The translations under genes and the position numbers were made by a program. From assembly GCF_041052385.1 (NCBI RefSeq), contig NZ_CP163439.1, positions 62,001 through 126,000 of the forward strand: 64,000 bases of DNA. Reading direction: 5' to 3'. Shown one piece after another: positions 26,601-34,559 of this stretch. The notes under the pieces are model-generated. The model saw only the letters and a program-made list of their open reading frames with translations, did no database searches and had not been told where the DNA came from. The stretch is from Streptomyces sp. R28 (lineage in GTDB: Bacteria > Actinomycetota > Actinomycetes > Streptomycetales > Streptomycetaceae). Positions within the stretch are counted from its first letter, which is position 1; each line of letters begins with the position of its first letter.

Positions 26601-29385
26601 GGCATCCGACGCACTGCGGACCGCCGAGCGACATCTACGGCACGGCAGTCTCGATCTCGCCGTAGTGGCCGGGGTCAACGGCAACTCCACCCCCGAACTC
26701 GCCGAAGCCCTGCCCGCCTCCGCCCAACTGGCCGAGGGCGCCTTTCTGCTCGTCCTTGCCCGCGAGTCCACCGCCCACGAACACGGTCTGCCGATCCTGG
26801 CCCGGCTGCGCACGACGACCGGCGGGGCCGACCCCTCGACCCGTCCGTCCTGCCGTGTGCCGCTCGCCGACTCCGGCCGTAGCTATCTGGGCGCGGACAC
26901 CATGACCGCCGTCTTCGCGCACCTCGCCGCCCCGCCCGGGCGGACGACGATCGGCAGCGCAGCCGACTGGGGCACTCAGCTCCACCTCGACAGCACCGAC
27001 GAGGCCACGCCTCAGCCCTCCACTCCGGCGCTCGAACACTCAAGGCCCAAGGACCCGGCGGCCGCACCTGCGCCGGTGTGGCGGATGGCCCGCCGGCTCG
27101 CCCCGGCGCCACCTCGCTCCGTGCGCGAGGCACTTGCGGGAGTGCCGGCGGACAGCATTCTTCTGGTGCCCGATCGTGGCCTTCTCGACGGTGTCCCCCT
27201 CCCCGGCACCACCACAGTCGTTCAGGCTCCGCCTCCGCCCGCTCCGGGAACGCCGCTCCCCGATCCCGCCTCACTCGCGGCCCTCCTGCCCACAGGGGAG
27301 CGCGGCCACGTCCGGGTGGTCGCGGACCTGGCCGCCACCCGGACCTCGCCGGACGACCTGACCGCGGTGCACCGTCTGCGCACCTTGCACGACCTGGCCT
27401 TCCTCGCCGCGCAGCAATGGCACGGCGGCACAGGCGACTCGTACGGGATCCTGCTGCTCGATGCCCTACGGGAAGGTGTGGTTCATCCGTCCGCAGGTCC
27501 GTTCACGGGCTTGGTCAAGAGCCTGGCCCGGGAGGCACCGGACGCGGCGGCCTTCGCGGTCCTGACCGACGAGCGGGACACGAAGCGGGGGCTGGCACTT
27601 CTCTCCGAGGAGTCCGGCCGTCACCAGGATCTCTCGGTGTCCGTCCACCTCGGAGGCGAACGCCACGCCTACACGCTGGGCTTCGCCGAACCCCGAGCGG
27701 CCGTGCAGCCCTCCCTGGGCCGGGACAGCGTCGTGGTGGCCGTCGGCGGAGGCCGGGGCATCACCGCGGAGCTGCTGACAGCCCTGGCCGGTGAGCTCGG
27801 CGGCCCACGGATCTACGTGCTGGGCCGGACACCGCCCTCCCCGACCGCCACCGTGGTCTCCCGCGCCGACTTCCTCGCCGCCGAGCGCACCCGCCGTCCG
27901 GAGACCGGCCTGGCCGAACTCATCACCGCACACCAACGCTTGAGGGCGGCCGCCGAGACCCGGCGCACCCTCCAACGCCTCGCCGCGCTCTGCGGACCCG
28001 ACCGGGTCACCCACCTCGCCTGCGACGTGACGGATCCGGCGGCCGTGCAGGCCGCGATGGACAGCGTCCACCGCGCGCACGACCGGATCGACCTGCTGAT
28101 CAACGCCTCCGGGGTGCACCAGGGCGGCCTGGTACGCACCGCCTCGCTCGAACGGGTCCGCCGGGTCCGCGACACCAAGATCCTCGGCTATCTCAACCTC
28201 CACCGCACTCTCGCCGACCGCCCTCCCAGGCGGTGGCACAACATCGGCTCACTGCTCGCGGTACTCGGCTGGCCCGGTGAAGCGGACTACTGCTCCGGCA
28301 ACGAGCTCCTCAACTGCACGTCCCGCTGGGCCCGTTCGTTCTCCGACGTGGCCGAGACCACCCTGGCCATGGCGTTGTGGGACGAATCCGGTTTCGCCGC
28401 CGAGCCGGTGATGCGCGATCTGCTGCGCCGCCAGGCAGCCCTGTCGGGGGTCTCCAATCACGACGGTGTCCGGCTCTACCTCGACGAACTGGCCTCCCAC
28501 GACCCCGACCCCGAGGTCGTCTACCTCGGCAAGCCCGAATACGCGCTGGTCGTACCGCCGGTGCTGCGGAAGACGGCCGAAGGTTCACTGTCCTTCCGCC
28601 CTGATGCGTCCGGCGACGACGGCCATCTGCGCCACCACCTCCTGCGCGGCGAACCCGTCGCCCCCGCTGCCCTGATCGCCGCGCTCGCCTGCGAGGCCGT
28701 ACGCACCGCGAACACCGGACGAGTGGTCACCGCCCTGCGCGACCTGGCGTTCCGGCTGCCGTTGCGAGCCGAACCGCCGACCGGCCATCAGCTGCGGGCC
28801 GGCACCGACGGCACCGTACGCGTCGTCAGCGCGCTGCGGCCTCCGGGAGGCCAAGCTGTCGTACGCGAGCGGCTTCACGCCACGATCACGGCCGAACTCG
28901 CCAACCGGCAGCCCCCTGCTCCCTCGGCCGTGACACCCGGGACGGACGGGGGACTTCCCGTCGTACCCCCTTGGTACCGAGAAGGAGGCGGACCGCTGTT
29001 CCTGAGCGGTCCCTACGCGTCACTCGACCAGGTACGCGTCCTCGCGCGCCAGGCCACGGCCCGCTTCGCTCCCCGGCTCGATACGTGGGAGGCAAGCTTC
29101 TCGCGACCTGGGCTCCCGGTGCTCCTTCTGGACGCGGCCATCCAGCTCCTCTTCCTTCTTCAGGAAGTCGACCCCAGCGCGCCGACGCCGCACACCGTGC
29201 GCGCCGCGCCGGTCGGCATCGACCGGGTCGAGCTGTTCACGGACCGCCCGGACGCCGCACTGCTCGCCGCGCACGGCGACGCGATCTCTCTGGTGGCTGA
29301 CGCCGACTCCGCATCGGCCGACGCGCTCGAGCCGGACGGCACTGTCCTGCTGCGCGTCACCGGACTGACCGTACGCCCCGCCTGA
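23653..29385 (+). CDS. Iterative polyketide/PUFA-like synthase: SDR-KS-deltaKS-KR-DH
   Basis: A 1910-residue protein. (1) 8-265: an SDR/FabL-like enoyl reductase fold (VTGGARGVGEAIS, LVNNAGAG) with GFSACGTAK where FabL has Tyr-x6-Lys, so the Tyr is Phe. (2) Pro/Ala-rich linker to about 355. (3) KS about 360-800 with DTACSSS (Cys about 554), HATGT (His about 687) and NKAIVGH (His about 723). (4) About 860-1080: a KS-like half domain with IDTGPDAA replacing the Cys motif, so non-condensing, CLF-like. (5) KR about 1355-1570 with VGGGRGIT, Ser about 1533, Tyr about 1546, Asn about 1550. (6) A double-hotdog DH from about 1640, with GHLRHHLLRGEPVAP and LLLDAAIQLL. AT and ACP are on the preceding protein. 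The closest architecture I know is Pfa/PUFA synthases. The product is presumably a reduced or unsaturated acyl chain; no terminal release domain is visible. Confidence 0.88.
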   Translation: MKTGHGPGDLTGKVVLVTGGARGVGEAISRAFAARGAHVVVNYFHSRQEAPALLESILATGGSGELIRASVAVRAQVEDMFNQVKARHGGLDILVNNAGAGALGSVDEIDDRYWERAWTADLRGSLWCAQQAARLMDSRGGGAIVNVSSIGGGSLVMHGFSACGTAKAAVEALTRYLAVEYASRGIRVNTATCGVLDSPVVDGFPEADRFKDRVREATPLGERLGRAEEVAEVVAFLASPAASWVTGQNLLADGGLSLGAMLLAPGPDMGTRAQTGTVAARTAAPSIQAAPPAGSAVPRGEADRARQSEQAPHTALGPGTEAEDATPAAEPLPAPASAQTKAPSPTPAPGPAPDIEPDAEAVIAIVGMAAVVPGANSPDELRQVLDGEHHMFGRPSRFDADAFYSPDPAAEDRSYTRESGFITGFVPHPALRAELERDTLPSREDTTLWLRHGLHTALDGVTRAPGDRFFAAFGFTADGSQELEEHLVRSGYQRLLADEAAQGDSGTLRAALADHYRRGGTPAAECLPHRIGRNAVSGILPDATELVMVDTACSSSLYSIDLAVKALREGACSIAVSGGAFGYTARNVVLFSKLSGLSRSGEVRSFDRDASGVLFSDGAGVLVLKRLDRAQSDGDRILGVVDGIGLSCDGKGKAIYAPNQAGQEIALRRAYADSPSGPESVSWVIAHATGTQAGDSTELAGLHRVAGQGPPALLSSNKAIVGHTGWAAGAVSVVQALTGLAHGTVSPQRYLREPLPILDGSRFTPPTRPTALPGAQPHTVAVNAFGFGGTNAHLVIGQKTTGRRSRTALHTDRTVVVGTSYDLPGDPDSGAVTAWLRGTGPAPERGFGDDYPLPAFAEVPIPPPTLRNMDRTQIMLLRAYHRLPDPVRQVCNRLHDTTGVIAGHMGPTRQAIHYALRCYLGDLENTIGSGPEFTHISKKVRELVPPSTEDSFPGIMPNIISARLAALCDFHGLSTTIDTGPDAASDALRTAERHLRHGSLDLAVVAGVNGNSTPELAEALPASAQLAEGAFLLVLARESTAHEHGLPILARLRTTTGGADPSTRPSCRVPLADSGRSYLGADTMTAVFAHLAAPPGRTTIGSAADWGTQLHLDSTDEATPQPSTPALEHSRPKDPAAAPAPVWRMARRLAPAPPRSVREALAGVPADSILLVPDRGLLDGVPLPGTTTVVQAPPPPAPGTPLPDPASLAALLPTGERGHVRVVADLAATRTSPDDLTAVHRLRTLHDLAFLAAQQWHGGTGDSYGILLLDALREGVVHPSAGPFTGLVKSLAREAPDAAAFAVLTDERDTKRGLALLSEESGRHQDLSVSVHLGGERHAYTLGFAEPRAAVQPSLGRDSVVVAVGGGRGITAELLTALAGELGGPRIYVLGRTPPSPTATVVSRADFLAAERTRRPETGLAELITAHQRLRAAAETRRTLQRLAALCGPDRVTHLACDVTDPAAVQAAMDSVHRAHDRIDLLINASGVHQGGLVRTASLERVRRVRDTKILGYLNLHRTLADRPPRRWHNIGSLLAVLGWPGEADYCSGNELLNCTSRWARSFSDVAETTLAMALWDESGFAAEPVMRDLLRRQAALSGVSNHDGVRLYLDELASHDPDPEVVYLGKPEYALVVPPVLRKTAEGSLSFRPDASGDDGHLRHHLLRGEPVAPAALIAALACEAVRTANTGRVVTALRDLAFRLPLRAEPPTGHQLRAGTDGTVRVVSALRPPGGQAVVRERLHATITAELANRQPPAPSAVTPGTDGGLPVVPPWYREGGGPLFLSGPYASLDQVRVLARQATARFAPRLDTWEASFSRPGLPVLLLDAAIQLLFLLQEVDPSAPTPHTVRAAPVGIDRVELFTDRPDAALLAAHGDAISLVADADSASADALEPDGTVLLRVTGLTVRPA

Positions 29386-29421
29386 TCCCCAGCCGTACCT
29401 GCCCACAAGGAGATGGCCGAG

Positions 29422-31278
29422 ATGCTCCTCGCGTCCCTTTCGCCTGCCGCACGCGACGAGATACAGCGGCTCCTGTACGGCCCCTGTGAGCCCTCCTTCG
29501 TGTCCGCACTGCACAAGGCACTCGCCGACGGAGCCCGGCCGGACGCCTCGGCGGCCGGCACCGGCCGGGGCGAGCACCTGCTACGCCGCCTGGGCGCGTT
29601 GGGTGAGGTGCTGCCGCCGGGCCACGACCCCTTCTCCGACCCCGCACGGCTGGCTGCCGCGCACGCCTGGACGGCGGTCGCCGACCCTCCGCTGTGCCTG
29701 GCGGCCCTGGTCCACCACGTGCTCTGCCTGGGTTCCATGGCGCACCTTTCCGACGAACCCGACCGCCTGGCCCCCGAGATGGCGGCGCTGAGGGCCGGGC
29801 AGGCCAAGGGCGTGTACCTGATCACCGAGGCAGGCCAGGCGAACAGCCATCTCGCCACCCGGACCCGTGCCGTGTTCGATCCGGTCGGCGGAGGGTTCGT
29901 CCTGCACACACCCGATCCGCTCGCCGCCAAGTTCGCCAGCGCGGGAACACTGGACGTCCCGCAGACGGGCGTTGTGCTCGCCCGCCTCTTCACCGGAGAA
30001 ACCGACCGCGGGGTCTTCGCCTTCGTGGTCCCGCTCACCCATGACGAGGGTCTGCTGCCCGGCATCGAAGTGTCCTCGCCGATCGGCCTGGGCGCCCTGC
30101 CCCTCGACTACGTCCAAGTACGGTTCCACCACGTCCGGGTCCCCTACGCCCACTGGCTCTCCGACGGTGCCCGCATCGGCGGCGACGGCACGTTCCACGA
30201 TCCCGCCGGGTCGCACGAGCTGCGCCTGCAGCGCACCCTGCGCGTGGGGCAGGGCCTGTGGGCGAGCATGCCGGCGATCGCTGCGGCCACCTCCCGGCAG
30301 TCCGCCGTGCAGGCCGTCAACTACGCGCGACAGCGGCGCACTCAGGGACGGCTGGCCCCCGGCGTGCCCCTGCTCTCCTACCGGGCCCAGCAGCGCGTGG
30401 TCCTGGGTGCCCTGGCCGACGCGTTCGCCCTTACCTGCGCGGCACACGGTGCACGAGAGGTGTGGACCCAATCCCTCTCCGCCCCCACGCAGGCAGAGGG
30501 CGGCGAGGCGATGAGCTTCACACCCTGGGCCGCCGTCAGTCGGCCGCTGGCCGCGTACAAGGCCGTCGCCGTGCGCATGGCCGCCCGTATCACCGCCGAC
30601 TGCCAACACCGCTGCGGCGTCTCCGGCCACCTGGACGTGAACCGGCTCGCCGCCTATCGCGGATTCCACCACGCCTTCGACGCGGCCGGCGGCGACAGCC
30701 AGCTCATTCTCTACGACATCGGCCGCGCCCTCGTCGAACAGGGCCCCGTCGCCGCGGAGCCTGACCCACCGCCCGTCGACCCGCCGGTCACCTCGCCCCG
30801 GTGGTGGCCCACGGTCCTGCGTCGGCACCAGGAGGAGCTGACGCGCCGCCTGGCCCGTCGGCGCGACGCGGACGCCGCGACCCCGTTCGACGTGTGGAAC
30901 CCGCTGCTGGAGGAGGCCGGTCTGCTCGGCGAGACCTATGCGACGCGGCTCGTGGCCCAGGACCTGGCCCGGACGCTGGAGGAGACGCGGGACCGCACCC
31001 TCGCCCAGGCCCTCGCACCACTGGCCGCGCTGCACGGCGTCACCTCCGCCCACCGCTGGGCCGGACCGCTGCTCACTCTCGGAACGCTCCGACCGCAGAA
31101 CGTCGAAGCCCTGCCCGCCGTCGCCGAGCGGCTGTGCGACGCGGTCCTGCCGCACCTGCCGCTGCTGACGGAAGCGTTCGCCCACCCCGACGACATCGCG
31201 GCGGCACCCCTGGCAGCCACGGACTACAACGCCGCCCTGGAGGCCACGCTGACCTGGACGCGAGGGGAGACGGCATGA
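29422..31278 (+). CDS. Acyl-CoA oxidase/dehydrogenase-like flavoprotein
   Basis: A 618-residue protein of the acyl-CoA oxidase/dehydrogenase superfamily. Seen: the strand-rich middle domain (LITEAGQANSHLATRTRAVF, FAFVVPLTHDEGLLPGIEV), then a helical flavin-binding domain (VNYARQRRTQGRLAPGVPLL, CQHRCGVSGHLDVNRLAAYR, like the CGGxG helix region) and a second helical C-terminal domain typical of oxidases and not of short dehydrogenases. It probably introduces a double bond into an acyl chain made by the preceding synthase, on CoA or on the ACP. ATG 29413 is too close to AAGGAG (29407-29412); ATG 29422, nine bases away, is preferred. The stop overlaps the start of the fabH relic. Confidence 0.82.
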   Translation: MLLASLSPAARDEIQRLLYGPCEPSFVSALHKALADGARPDASAAGTGRGEHLLRRLGALGEVLPPGHDPFSDPARLAAAHAWTAVADPPLCLAALVHHVLCLGSMAHLSDEPDRLAPEMAALRAGQAKGVYLITEAGQANSHLATRTRAVFDPVGGGFVLHTPDPLAAKFASAGTLDVPQTGVVLARLFTGETDRGVFAFVVPLTHDEGLLPGIEVSSPIGLGALPLDYVQVRFHHVRVPYAHWLSDGARIGGDGTFHDPAGSHELRLQRTLRVGQGLWASMPAIAAATSRQSAVQAVNYARQRRTQGRLAPGVPLLSYRAQQRVVLGALADAFALTCAAHGAREVWTQSLSAPTQAEGGEAMSFTPWAAVSRPLAAYKAVAVRMAARITADCQHRCGVSGHLDVNRLAAYRGFHHAFDAAGGDSQLILYDIGRALVEQGPVAAEPDPPPVDPPVTSPRWWPTVLRRHQEELTRRLARRRDADAATPFDVWNPLLEEAGLLGETYATRLVAQDLARTLEETRDRTLAQALAPLAALHGVTSAHRWAGPLLTLGTLRPQNVEALPAVAERLCDAVLPHLPLLTEAFAHPDDIAAAPLAATDYNAALEATLTWTRGETA

Positions 31279-31630
31279 CCGGCCGCCGCTCGGAGCCCTC
31301 GGCACGGGACCACCCGCCGCCCACCGTCCGCAGCGACGCCGCCGTGGTACGAGGCCGGAGTCACCGCCCAATGGATCAGCGAACGTACCGGTGTACTCAA
31401 ATGCCACGGACCGGGGCGCCCAAGCAGTCCCCTCGTCGGCAAGGGCCGCGAGCACCGACGTCACCGACATGGGCCTGTTGGTCTTCACGACCGTCACCCC
31501 CGACGCACTCGGGCAGTCCGATGTGACGTATGGGCACGGCCCGCCGCCCGGAACGCGTCCTCGTGGCGGCGTTCGGTGCCGGCATGACCTGGGGCAGCGC
31601 GCTGCTCACCTGGAGCGGAGCGCGCGATCC
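31275..31630 (+). pseudogene. Ketoacyl-ACP synthase III (FabH) relic
   Basis: The ATG at 31275 overlaps the oxidase stop, and pieces of a FabH follow in different frames: WYEAGVTAQWISERTGVL (the WIxxRTGI N-terminal motif), then SSARAASTDVTDMGLLVFTT with VTPDALGQS, and finally RVLVAAFGAGMTWGSALLTW, which is the conserved FabH C-terminus. The middle of the protein, with the catalytic Cys-His-Asn, is deleted, leaving about 350 of a usual 1000 bases. It probably once supplied the starter unit for the synthase. The last piece runs into the start of the SDR gene. Confidence 0.78.
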
Positions 31631-31683
31631 CCCCTGTTTTCCTCGCATCCCCCGTTCCGATTCGTCGTCAGAAAGGCCCTTCG

Positions 31684-32526
31684 ATGAACGCTCTTGACCT
31701 GTTCCGCCTGAACGGCGCACGGGCGCTGGTGACCGGCGCCTCCCGAGGCATCGGCAAGGCCGTCGCCAAGGGCCTCGCCGACGCGGGCTGCGACCTGGCC
31801 GTCGCCGCCCGCACCCTGCCCGCCCTCGACGGTACCGTTCGGGCGCTGGAAGACCGGGGCCGGAAAGCCATCGCCCTCGACGGCGACCTCGCCGTACCGG
31901 GTGCCGCCGCCGACCTGGTCGACCGGGCCGTCGCCGCACTGGGCGGCCTCGACGTCATCGTGCACAACGCGGGCACCCTGCCCACGGCGCAGGACGGCAC
32001 CCCACTGATGGCACCGCTACAACACACAGTCCAACAGGACTGGGACACGGTCATCGCCATCAACCTCAACGCCACAGCCGCACTGTGCCGGGCCGCTCAC
32101 CCACACCTGGCCGACTCGGACCGCGCCAGCCTGATCCTGATGTCCTCCGCCGCCGGACTCGTCGGCACCCCCATGATGGAGGCGTACGCCGCCACCAAGG
32201 CCGGCCAACTCTCCCTCACCCGCAGCCTCGCCGTCGGCTGGGCACGCCAGGGAATCCGCGTCAACGCCCTGTGCCCCGGCTGGACCCGTACGGACCTGAC
32301 AGCTTTCGCCAGCGAGACCGGCCCCCTGTCGGACTGGCTCACCAGCCATGTCCCGCTCGGCCGGTGGGCCACCGCCGACGAGATGGTTGGCGCGACGCTC
32401 TTCCTCGCCTCCCCGGCCTCGTCGTTCGTGACCGGACACGCCCTGGTCGTCGACGGCGGGCTCGCGGTACCGGACAGCGGCCTCGCCGGCCACCCCAAGC
32501 CGCCTTCCCCCTTCGCCGCCACCTGA
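31684..32526 (+). CDS. SDR-family oxidoreductase (FabG-like)
   Basis: A 280-residue classical short-chain dehydrogenase: TGASRGIGKAVAKGLADAG (cofactor motif), HNAGT, SSAAGLVGTPMMEAYAATK (Ser and YxxxK catalytic residues) and CPGWTRTDL; the C-terminus FLASPASSFVTGHALVVDGG is typical. It probably reduces a 3-oxo group or oxidises a hydroxyl on the operon's product, with NAD(P)H. Good ribosome site AGAAAGG upstream of ATG 31684. It is the last intact gene of the plus-strand operon. Confidence 0.9.
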   Translation: MNALDLFRLNGARALVTGASRGIGKAVAKGLADAGCDLAVAARTLPALDGTVRALEDRGRKAIALDGDLAVPGAAADLVDRAVAALGGLDVIVHNAGTLPTAQDGTPLMAPLQHTVQQDWDTVIAINLNATAALCRAAHPHLADSDRASLILMSSAAGLVGTPMMEAYAATKAGQLSLTRSLAVGWARQGIRVNALCPGWTRTDLTAFASETGPLSDWLTSHVPLGRWATADEMVGATLFLASPASSFVTGHALVVDGGLAVPDSGLAGHPKPPSPFAAT

Positions 32527-32659
32527 CCTCGCACTTGAGGACGGGGCTCCCCCGAGGCTGCTAGTGCCGCATCAAGCAACCTTCGCCCCGTCCTACCGGA
32601 CAGGTCCGCGACAGGGAGCCGTCGGATACGGTCCACGTAGCCTCGCGGGGTGCATTCTC

Positions 32660-33010
32660 GCGGTCTTGGTGCGTGTACTGCGCTTTGCTCGCCGGCCCGT
32701 TATCTACGCCGGTGGTCACCACTCTCATGGCGCGCGGTGCGTTCCCCGATACCCATCCCCTGTATCTGGGCATGCCCGGTATGTACGGCAGCGTCGCAGC
32801 GGTGGCCGCGCTCCAGCACGCGGACCTCATCGTCACCCTCGGAGCCCGCTTCGACGACCGAGTCACCGGGGACCTGACCACCTTCGCTCCCGAGGCCGCG
32901 GTCATGCACATCGACATCGACCCTGGGGAGACCTCCGCAAACGGAAGTTGTCGGGGGCCGTTGTCGCAGCCGTTGGGGACATCGACCCGCTACCACGGCA
33001 CGATCAGGCG
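32660..33010 (+). pseudogene. ilvB: Acetolactate synthase large subunit (ilvB) relic
   Basis: A middle-domain piece of a thiamine-diphosphate enzyme of the acetolactate synthase type: [11 protein letters not shown] in frame 2, then [40 protein letters not shown] and [18 protein letters not shown] in frame 3, then a further shift to [13 protein letters not shown] block between YAGG and VVTTLMA is deleted, and both the N- and C-terminal domains are missing. It is a non-functional gene fragment dropped between the two converging operons. 33011-33244 shows no gene. Confidence 0.75.
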
Positions 33011-33244
33011 TCACGCGCCGCCGATCCGATACGGCGGCTGCGGGAAGAGACGGAGCTGGCGGCGGCCGGGAGGTGTCGTTGACAGGACGTTGTCCACGCG
33101 CTCGTGGACGGATCCGGGGTTCGGCCGTGCCCTCCCAGCAACCTTGGGGATGCCGGCGGGCCGGCGCGTAGGCGACGGCCTTGTCCAGCACCTCCCAGGC
33201 GCATGCAAGCAGGGAGGTCAGCACCGGTGCCGCCGCACCCGGTG

Positions 33245-34375
33245 CTAGGCCGGCGGGGTCGTGGGTGCGGCGGTCTCAGGAAGTTGCTGCCACCACCAGG
33301 CGATCGAGGCAAGCGCGGGCGGTGGCCCGGGGGCGACGTCCGCGGAGGTGGTGTCGACCCAGATCTGCTCCAGCAGCTCCTGGTGTCCGGGTTTCAGCCC
33401 ACGTCGGTAGTGTGGCATGTGCAGGTGGTATTCCAAGCTTCCCGCGATGAGGCGCCCCAGGTCACGTAGATAGTGCCGCAGTCCGTCTGAAGCCTGTTCC
33501 TGGGTGTGGTCCTTCAGCCGTACGAAAAGTGCCATGCCCTGGTTGCTCAGGGCCAGGGCGCGGGCCAGCGCTTCTTGAAGGTCGCCATCGGTCTCGCGGG
33601 CCAGCACCTTGACCGCGTTGATGTCGGGCGCGTGACTGGCCTCCTCCTTGGGCCATGAATAGACGTCGTTGTGCAGGCCGATCAGCAAACAGGCCATTTC
33701 CGTGAGTGCTCGCACCGGCGGTGTGGCCAGTTCCTCTGCGTCAAGGCGGTAGCCGTGCACGACCTCGCCCAGCGCCGCATAGGCCGGAATGAACGAGGCA
33801 CCCAGCCGCAGGGTCGCATATTCGTTCAGATCATGTTCCTCGCCATCGTCCAGCAGCGAGCGCTGCCAGGCCCAGCAGAACATCCCACGACGGAAGCCCT
33901 CGGCGAACCGGGCCAGCTGCGAGGACGTCGCGTACCGTGAGATTCGGACGATGAGGTCAGCCAGGGCCACGCCCAACGGCGAGCCATCCAGTGGCGCCGC
34001 CTCGGGCGCCTCTGCAGGCCGAACCAACTGGGCCAGCCGCACGGTCGCCTTCGCAGCGTCCCTGGCACCGCCGGGCAGGTCGACGTAGTCGTCCATCGCG
34101 AAGACCCAGGCGTTGAAGTCCGCAGTGATCTGGAGCTGTTCGAGCGGAGCGTCCGTGTAGTACATCGACGCAAGCCTGCAGATCCACACCGACAAGGCCA
34201 GTCGGTCTTGATCCGACGTCTCACTGTCCAGCCTGTGTCGGCGAATCCATGCCGCTGTCCGCTCTTCGACCTGTGGGCCCAGGGGGTTGTGCTCTGTCGG
34301 GACCGGACACCACAGGCGTAGCCGCATGTCGCGGCCGTTGGCCTCGCTGGTGGACAAGGAAGCGCCGTCGACCAT
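33245..34375 (-). CDS. Class I terpene synthase (diterpene synthase candidate)
   Basis: A 376-residue class I terpene synthase. Seen: DDYVD at residues 95-99 and the complete second metal motif NDVYSWPKE at 236-244. In the C-terminal helix the usual RY pair reads HY (PHYRRG, 322-323), so the phosphate-binding Arg is His. It would ionise the diphosphate made by the class II cyclase encoded just upstream. ATG 34375 has GAGGAG at good spacing. It ends the dxs-to-synthase operon; 184 non-coding bases separate it from the cyclase. It is a paralogue of the synthase at 1559-2686. Confidence 0.88.
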   Translation of the reverse strand: MVDGASLSTSEANGRDMRLRLWCPVPTEHNPLGPQVEERTAAWIRRHRLDSETSDQDRLALSVWICRLASMYYTDAPLEQLQITADFNAWVFAMDDYVDLPGGARDAAKATVRLAQLVRPAEAPEAAPLDGSPLGVALADLIVRISRYATSSQLARFAEGFRRGMFCWAWQRSLLDDGEEHDLNEYATLRLGASFIPAYAALGEVVHGYRLDAEELATPPVRALTEMACLLIGLHNDVYSWPKEEASHAPDINAVKVLARETDGDLQEALARALALSNQGMALFVRLKDHTQEQASDGLRHYLRDLGRLIAGSLEYHLHMPHYRRGLKPGHQELLEQIWVDTTSADVAPGPPPALASIAWWWQQLPETAAPTTPPA

Positions 34376-34559
34376 GCCGTTGTCTCCTCAACTCGGTGTT
34401 CTCGCAGCACCCGGCACCAGGCAGGTCATGGCGTGGTGAGGCCGGCTCGGCGCCTTTGTCAGCACTGTCCGGCACATCGCGCTTTCTGCGTTTGCTGAGG
34501 GGGCCCAGGGGTGCAGTGGTGGTCAGGACTGATTCGGGTTTTACGTGCGGCAGTGCGGA

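Noticed and set aside
29581..31497. 638-codon minus-strand frame opposite the acyl-CoA oxidase gene
   Set aside because: Same reason: it mirrors a well-supported gene and has no domain of its own.
31391..31687. A short plus-strand gene at 31391
   Set aside because: Its recognisable residues are the middle block of the broken FabH, not an independent gene.
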